A DNA stretch of 9,489 bases, from the NCBI GenBank assembly GCA_017935825.1, contig JAGBGW010000061.1, forward strand, positions 1 through 9,489, read 5' to 3'. Source of the stretch: Clostridia bacterium. GTDB lineage: Bacteria > Bacillota > Clostridia > Christensenellales > Maliibacteriaceae. This document shows, in pieces, positions 6,540 through 9,489 of this stretch. The translations under genes were made by a program, and so were the position numbers. The notes under the pieces are model-generated. The model was not told the DNA's origin. It worked only from the letters and a program-made list of their open reading frames with translations, and did not search any database. The stretch's first letter is position 1, and every line of letters begins with the position of its first letter.

Positions 6540-6553
6540 AAAACCGCGGTTTT
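6540..6553. promoter_or_regulatory. 14-bp palindrome abutting the atp promoter -35
   Basis: AAAACCGCGGTTTT is a perfect 14-bp palindrome starting 2 bp upstream of the -35 hexamer. The stem could pair only with a tight loop in RNA and has no useful T tract at the expected end on the minus strand, so a protein-binding site is more likely than a terminator. Confidence 0.4.
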
Positions 6554-6591
6554 TCGGACTTTTTGTTGTATTAAAATTAAATTTTGAGCAT

Positions 6592-6618
6592 AAAAAATCC
6601 CTCCGCAAAGGCGAAGGG
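6592..6618 (-). terminator. Intrinsic terminator of the M20 peptidase gene
   Basis: On the minus strand CCCTTCGC-CTTT-GCGGAGGG forms an 8-bp stem with one G-U pair, followed by ATTTTTT. On the plus strand that G-U position becomes a C-A mismatch, so the element fits minus-strand transcription. It lies 26 bp past the peptidase stop and upstream of the atp promoter, so the two units are transcribed separately. Confidence 0.85.
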
Positions 6619-6643
6619 GAGAATGAAAGGAAAACAAGAAAAA

Positions 6644-7777
6644 TCAAAAATGCGCCAACACCAACTCCATGCAAAAGCCAAGTCCCTTGGGCAGGGAGTC
6701 GATTTCCACATACTCCTGATGCGTATGGGCACCTGCACCAAAGCAGCAGCCCACGCAAAGCGAAGGGATGCCGTGAAAGAGGGGAATGTTGCAGTCCGTG
6801 GAGCCGGAAGAATAGGTGATACTCTGTCCAAAATGACGGATGCTTGCCGCCTCGGCACGGGCTTTCAGTGTATTCATTTTATCCTCATCCACGTCGTTTG
6901 CACAGGGACGGTCGCCCACAAGCGTGCAGGTGATTTTCGCATCGCTTTGTTTGCAGTCTTCCAGAACTGCATCAAATGCATCCTGCATCTGCAAAAGCGA
7001 GGACAATTCATCACTTCGGAATTCATAGAGCATCTGCGCCTTCTGCGCGATGGTGTTTACCGACGTGCCGCCTTCGATGGTACCCACGTTGAAGGTGGTC
7101 TTGCCCTTTTGCGGCAGGGGAATGGCGTAAAGCTTTGTGATCATTTGCGCCAGCACGGCAATGGCATTTTTTCTTCCAAAGTCATTATACGAATGTCCGC
7201 CCTGTGTCGTCGCTTCGATCAAAAAGCGGCGTGAACCCACGGCACGATCTACACCGTGGCAGTTGAATGCATCAAAGGTGAAGAATTCCGCCATCCGATC
7301 GCCGAAATCTTCCACGATCTTTCGCACACCTTTCAGATTGCCCAGACCTTCTTCGCCCGAATTGATGACAAAAAGCACCCCCATATTTTTAGGACGAAGA
7401 TCGTTTTCCAAAAGGAACTTCACGCTCATCAAAAGCGCCGCCGCATTTGCCGTATCATCACCCACACCGGGGCAGAAGATTTTTCCCTCTTCCACACGAA
7501 GGGGCAATTCTTCCAAATCGGGAAACACCACATCGCTGTGCGCCATAAATACGGCAATGGGACGATCACCGTCGCAGTCCATGGGGAAGACCACGTTCAG
7601 CGCTTCATCGATATATACGCCCTCTGCGCCCTGTGCTTCCAGCCATGTTTTACAGAAGGCAGCGCGCAGCTGTTCATGGTTGGACGGCGCAGGGATCTTT
7701 GCAAGTGCTGTCAAAAGATCGATCAGCGCATCGGTATTGCTTTTGACATATGATTTGATTACATCGGTAAACGGCAT
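6644..7777 (-). CDS. M20-family zinc metallopeptidase
   Basis: Cytoplasmic metallohydrolase of the M20 family (PepT, PepV, DapE and ArgE relatives), expected to cleave amino acids from small peptides or acyl-amino acids using two metal ions. The protein is 377 residues with no signal peptide. All expected ligand motifs are visible: HSD (H80, D82), GDDTANAAALL with the bridging Asp near D107/D108, the EE pair at 142-143 (catalytic base and metal ligand), D169 in FTFDA, and H353 in AHTHQEY. The region about 182-295, starting EATTQGGHSYNDFG, matches the dimerisation domain inserted in the catalytic domain. Start ATG 7777 has AGGAGG 8 nt upstream. It has its own terminator and is divergent from the symporter gene. 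The substrate cannot be told from sequence: a tri- or dipeptidase is likely, a deacetylase possible. Confidence 0.9.
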   Translation of the reverse strand: MPFTDVIKSYVKSNTDALIDLLTALAKIPAPSNHEQLRAAFCKTWLEAQGAEGVYIDEALNVVFPMDCDGDRPIAVFMAHSDVVFPDLEELPLRVEEGKIFCPGVGDDTANAAALLMSVKFLLENDLRPKNMGVLFVINSGEEGLGNLKGVRKIVEDFGDRMAEFFTFDAFNCHGVDRAVGSRRFLIEATTQGGHSYNDFGRKNAIAVLAQMITKLYAIPLPQKGKTTFNVGTIEGGTSVNTIAQKAQMLYEFRSDELSSLLQMQDAFDAVLEDCKQSDAKITCTLVGDRPCANDVDEDKMNTLKARAEAASIRHFGQSITYSSGSTDCNIPLFHGIPSLCVGCCFGAGAHTHQEYVEIDSLPKGLGFCMELVLAHF

Positions 7778-7807
7778 GGGGGATGCCTCCTTTTTTATCC
7801 TGCCTAC

Positions 7808-7816
7808 AGTGTACCA
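7808..7816 (-). promoter_or_regulatory. Possible extended -10 of the peptidase gene
   Basis: On the minus strand TGGTACACT fits the extended -10 pattern TGn plus a four-of-six TATAAT match, and would start transcription about 25 nt before the peptidase ATG. No good -35 lies at the proper distance. A better -10 hexamer, TATTAT (7851-7846), also lacks a -35. The call is weak. Confidence 0.3.
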
Positions 7817-7864
7817 TAAAACAAAGTTTTTCGCCGTTTTCTTCCATAATATTTGTTTAATTTC

Positions 7865-7893
7865 TTGAACCCGTATATAGAAATTGATATAAT
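7865..7893 (+). promoter_or_regulatory. Sigma-A type promoter of the symporter gene
   Basis: TTGAAC (7865-7870) and TATAAT (7888-7893) are 17 bp apart, and TG at 7885-7886 makes an extended -10. The predicted start near 7900 gives a leader of about 40 nt. The leader has TTAAAA at 7905 and again at 7916, 11 bp apart; no regulator is recognised. Confidence 0.8.
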
Positions 7894-7924
7894 GAAACGA
7901 TGTGTTAAAACGTCATTAAAATTT

Positions 7925-7930
7925 GGAGGT
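7925..7930 (+). promoter_or_regulatory. Ribosome binding site deciding the symporter start
   Basis: GGAGGT lies 10 nt before ATG 7941. An in-frame TTG at 7923 would place this site inside the coding sequence, so ATG 7941 is the true start and the protein has 441 residues rather than 447. Confidence 0.85.
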
Positions 7931-7940
7931 CTTATATATC

Positions 7941-9266
7941 ATGAAGAACAAGAGTAATCGCCTGGCAGCCCATATGCTCATCGCAATGGTTGCAGGTATT
8001 GCAGCAGGTATCGGCCTGATGATCCTGCGCGAAAACGTGGGCGCAGATTCCAATCTTTGGCTTGCCATCAACCGCATCTTCTTCCAGGACATTACTGCTG
8101 AAGGCGCAGAAAACGCCATCGGTCTTTTCTATATCGGCGGTCAGCTGTTTGTCAAATCCCTGCAGCTTGTCATCGTCCCCATGGTCTTCACTTCCATCGT
8201 TATGGCAATCGGTGCGATCTCCGATGCTTCCACCCTTGGCCGTATTTCCGTAAAGACCATCGGCTGGTTCCTTTGCACCAGCATCATCGCACTGGTCCTT
8301 GCAGGCGCAGTTGGTCTTGGTCTCTACCGCGCAGGCGTCTTCAGTGTCACCGTTGAAAACGTTGCAGCTTCCACCGGTTCCACCGGCGCAAATCCCCTGA
8401 ACGTCATCCTCAACATCATCCCCTCCAACATGATCGCAACCTTCGGCGTCAACACCGGTGTTCTGAGCGTGATCTTCATTGCGATCGTCATCGGCCTTGG
8501 CATCAAGGATAAGGGTAAGGATTCTGTTATCTATCGCTTCTGTGAGGAAGCAAGCGACGTGATCGTCAAGTTCCTGAACTTCGTCGTCAGCAAGGTGGGT
8601 CCCATCGCTATCTTCATGCTGCTTTCCCGTACCTTTGCAACCTACGGCATCCACTACCTGCGCTCCGCAATGGCTTATGTGATCGTCACCGTAGCGCTGC
8701 TTCTTGCCTACCTTTTCATTGTTTATCCTCTTATCGTTGCACTGACTACCAAGAAGAACCCCTTCATCTATATAAAGAAAATCTTCAAGGTCATCGTCTT
8801 TGGTTTCTCCACCAGCTCCAGTGCAGCAACCCTGCCTCTCAACCTTGACACCAACACCAAGGAACTTGGCGTTGACAACCAGATCGCATCCTTCGTACTG
8901 CCCTTTGGTATGACCATCAACATGGACGGCACCGCGATCATGCAGGTTGTGGCAACCCTCTTCCTTGCAGCAGTGGGCGGCTATGAGATCGGCATCGGTC
9001 AGCTTGTTCTGATCATGGTTCTTGCACTGATCGCCAGCGTTGGTACCCCCGCATCACCCGGTGCAGGCGCAGTCATCCTGTTCACTATCCTTGCAGGTGC
9101 AGGCATCACCGGTGATGCAGTTATGATGGGTTACACTCTCATCCTTGCGATCAACCGTCCCATCGAGATGCTGGTCACCTCTTTGAACTGTGTTGGCGAC
9201 TCCCTCACTTCTATTGCCGTTGCCAAGAGCGAAGGCAAGCTGGACGAGGATATCTTCAACAGCTAA
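7941..9266 (+). CDS. DAACS-family cation:amino acid/dicarboxylate symporter
   Basis: Inner-membrane secondary transporter of the Glt/EAAT/SstT fold, which imports substrate with Na+ or H+. It has 441 residues and no cleavable signal. Visible landmarks: the TM2-TM3 region YIGGQLFVKSLQLVIVPMVF (64-83), HP1 tip SSSAATLPL (292-300), the TM7 cation motif NMDGT (327-331), HP2 tip GTPASPGAGA (368-377), and TM8 IEMLVTSLNCVGD (408-420). Aligning TM8 with the archaeal aspartate carrier GltPh (from memory), E409 stands for D394, V412 for R397, T413 for T398, N416 for N401 and D420 for D405. The Arg that binds the substrate's side-chain carboxylate is therefore absent, so an acidic amino acid is an unlikely substrate; a neutral amino acid is a reasonable guess. 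It is monocistronic, with its own promoter and terminator. Codons ending in C are heavily favoured, suggesting high expression. Confidence 0.93.
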   Translation: MKNKSNRLAAHMLIAMVAGIAAGIGLMILRENVGADSNLWLAINRIFFQDITAEGAENAIGLFYIGGQLFVKSLQLVIVPMVFTSIVMAIGAISDASTLGRISVKTIGWFLCTSIIALVLAGAVGLGLYRAGVFSVTVENVAASTGSTGANPLNVILNIIPSNMIATFGVNTGVLSVIFIAIVIGLGIKDKGKDSVIYRFCEEASDVIVKFLNFVVSKVGPIAIFMLLSRTFATYGIHYLRSAMAYVIVTVALLLAYLFIVYPLIVALTTKKNPFIYIKKIFKVIVFGFSTSSSAATLPLNLDTNTKELGVDNQIASFVLPFGMTINMDGTAIMQVVATLFLAAVGGYEIGIGQLVLIMVLALIASVGTPASPGAGAVILFTILAGAGITGDAVMMGYTLILAINRPIEMLVTSLNCVGDSLTSIAVAKSEGKLDEDIFNS

Positions 9267-9278
9267 GTAAAACAAAAC

Positions 9279-9306
9279 ACCCCCGTGTGCTGATGCACAC
9301 GGGGGT
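9279..9306 (+). terminator. Intrinsic terminator after the symporter gene
   Basis: A perfect 12-bp stem (ACCCCCGTGTGC with GCACACGGGGGT) closes a TGAT loop, starting 12 bp after the symporter stop. The T tract downstream is short (TTTGCTT), but the stem is very stable. On the minus strand the stem is followed by GTTTTGTTTT, so it may also stop transcription arriving from the right. Confidence 0.9.
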
Positions 9307-9489
9307 TTGCTTGATAGGTAGTACCGATACCGAGCGTGCCCAAAGGGGAGCGATGCGAGCGCTGCCGGTGGCAGATGAAGCGAGCTAAGCGAGTGGCAGC
9401 GGTCGGCAGATAAGGAAGGCGCTTCGTCGCCGACGAAGATGCCGGATACCGCAACAGGATGTAGCGAGGCTTGACAATGCTCATATTAC
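9307..9489. other. GC-rich structured intergenic segment, no gene seen
   Basis: No credible gene is visible. The segment is rich in short symmetric elements: CTGCC/GGCAG (9362-9366 with 9370-9374), CGCTGCC/GGCAGCG (9360-9366 with 9395-9401, an alternative to the first), and CTTCGTC/GACGAAG (9422-9428 with 9432-9438). AGCGAG recurs at 9379, 9388 and 9463, and GGCAGAT at 9370-9376 resembles GGCAGAT at 9405-9411. A minus-strand frame across it (9263-9484) gives a low-complexity, Arg- and Ser-rich product with no ribosome binding site and runs through the terminator, so it is not called. It may be a dispersed intergenic repeat or a structured RNA. Confidence 0.45.
9471..9476 (+). promoter_or_regulatory. 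Possible -35 hexamer at the right edge
   Basis: TTGACA is a perfect -35 consensus in a gap where a new plus-strand transcript could start. With a 17-bp spacer its -10 would fall just outside the window, so the promoter cannot be confirmed here. Confidence 0.2.

Noticed and set aside
6540..6553. AAAACCGCGGTTTT as a rho-independent terminator
   Set aside because: With a minimal loop it leaves only a 5-bp, mostly A-T stem, and a much better terminator for the peptidase lies at 6592-6618.
6584..7868. Plus-strand frames opposite the M20 peptidase (6584-7234, 7137-7868, 7256-7753)
   Set aside because: They are antisense shadows. The minus-strand product has a complete set of M20 metal ligands and a proper ribosome binding site.
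7932..8654. Minus-strand 240-residue frame opposite the symporter
   Set aside because: It is in phase with the symporter codons and its Asp/Gly/Cys-rich composition is the mirror of a hydrophobic protein rich in GTC, ATC and GCA codons.
9263..9484. Minus-strand 73-residue frame at the right edge
   Set aside because: It runs through the symporter terminator into its stop region, has no ribosome binding site, and its Arg/Ser-rich product comes from the repeat-laden GC-rich segment.
9307..9489. tRNA, riboswitch or CRISPR unit in the structured segment
   Set aside because: No cloverleaf with an acceptor stem and T-loop sequence, no known riboswitch core, and no regularly spaced identical repeats are present.

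Overview
The window reads as chromosome of an anaerobic Gram-positive bacterium of the Clostridia type. The evidence is the clostridial-style atp gene order, strong AGGAGG Shine-Dalgarno sequences, near-consensus sigma-A promoters and moderate GC. The exact lineage cannot be fixed from the sequence alone.

Positions 1-6401 (minus strand) hold almost a complete F1Fo ATP synthase operon. In transcription order it is atpI-like, atpB (a), atpE (c), atpF (b), atpH (delta), atpA (alpha), atpG (gamma) and atpD (beta). atpD runs off the left edge, so its C-terminal part and the expected atpC (epsilon) lie outside. Genes are separated by 1-33 bp or overlap by 4 bp. The exception is an 83-bp gap with a hairpin between atpB and atpE. 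A strong promoter (TTGACC, 17-bp spacer, TATAAT) lies at 6510-6538, with one palindrome filling its spacer and another abutting the -35. A leader of about 100 nt follows. The c subunit carries Glu at both ion-site positions (E31 and E64, with T65, T66 and Y69 nearby). This suggests a Na+-coupled rotor of the two-carboxylate kind.

Positions 6592-7777 (minus strand) hold an M20-family metallopeptidase gene with its own terminator, which separates it from the downstream atp operon. Divergent to it, positions 7865-9306 hold a monocistronic unit: an extended -10 promoter, a 441-residue DAACS-family (Glt/SstT-like) cation:amino-acid symporter, and a strong intrinsic terminator. Its TM8 keeps the scaffold residues but has Val where aspartate/glutamate carriers have the carboxylate-binding Arg.

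Positions 9307-9489 hold no gene I can support. They are a GC-rich segment with several short inverted and direct repeats and look like an intergenic repeat or structured element.

Taken together: the ATP synthase interconverts ATP and an ion gradient (Na+ by inference), the symporter would spend a Na+ gradient to import amino acids, and the peptidase would release amino acids from small peptides. I see no mobile element, CRISPR array, tRNA or rRNA. Most of the window is conserved core metabolism. The items most worth checking are the c-subunit ion site, the palindromic atp promoter, the symporter substrate site and the right-hand structured segment.
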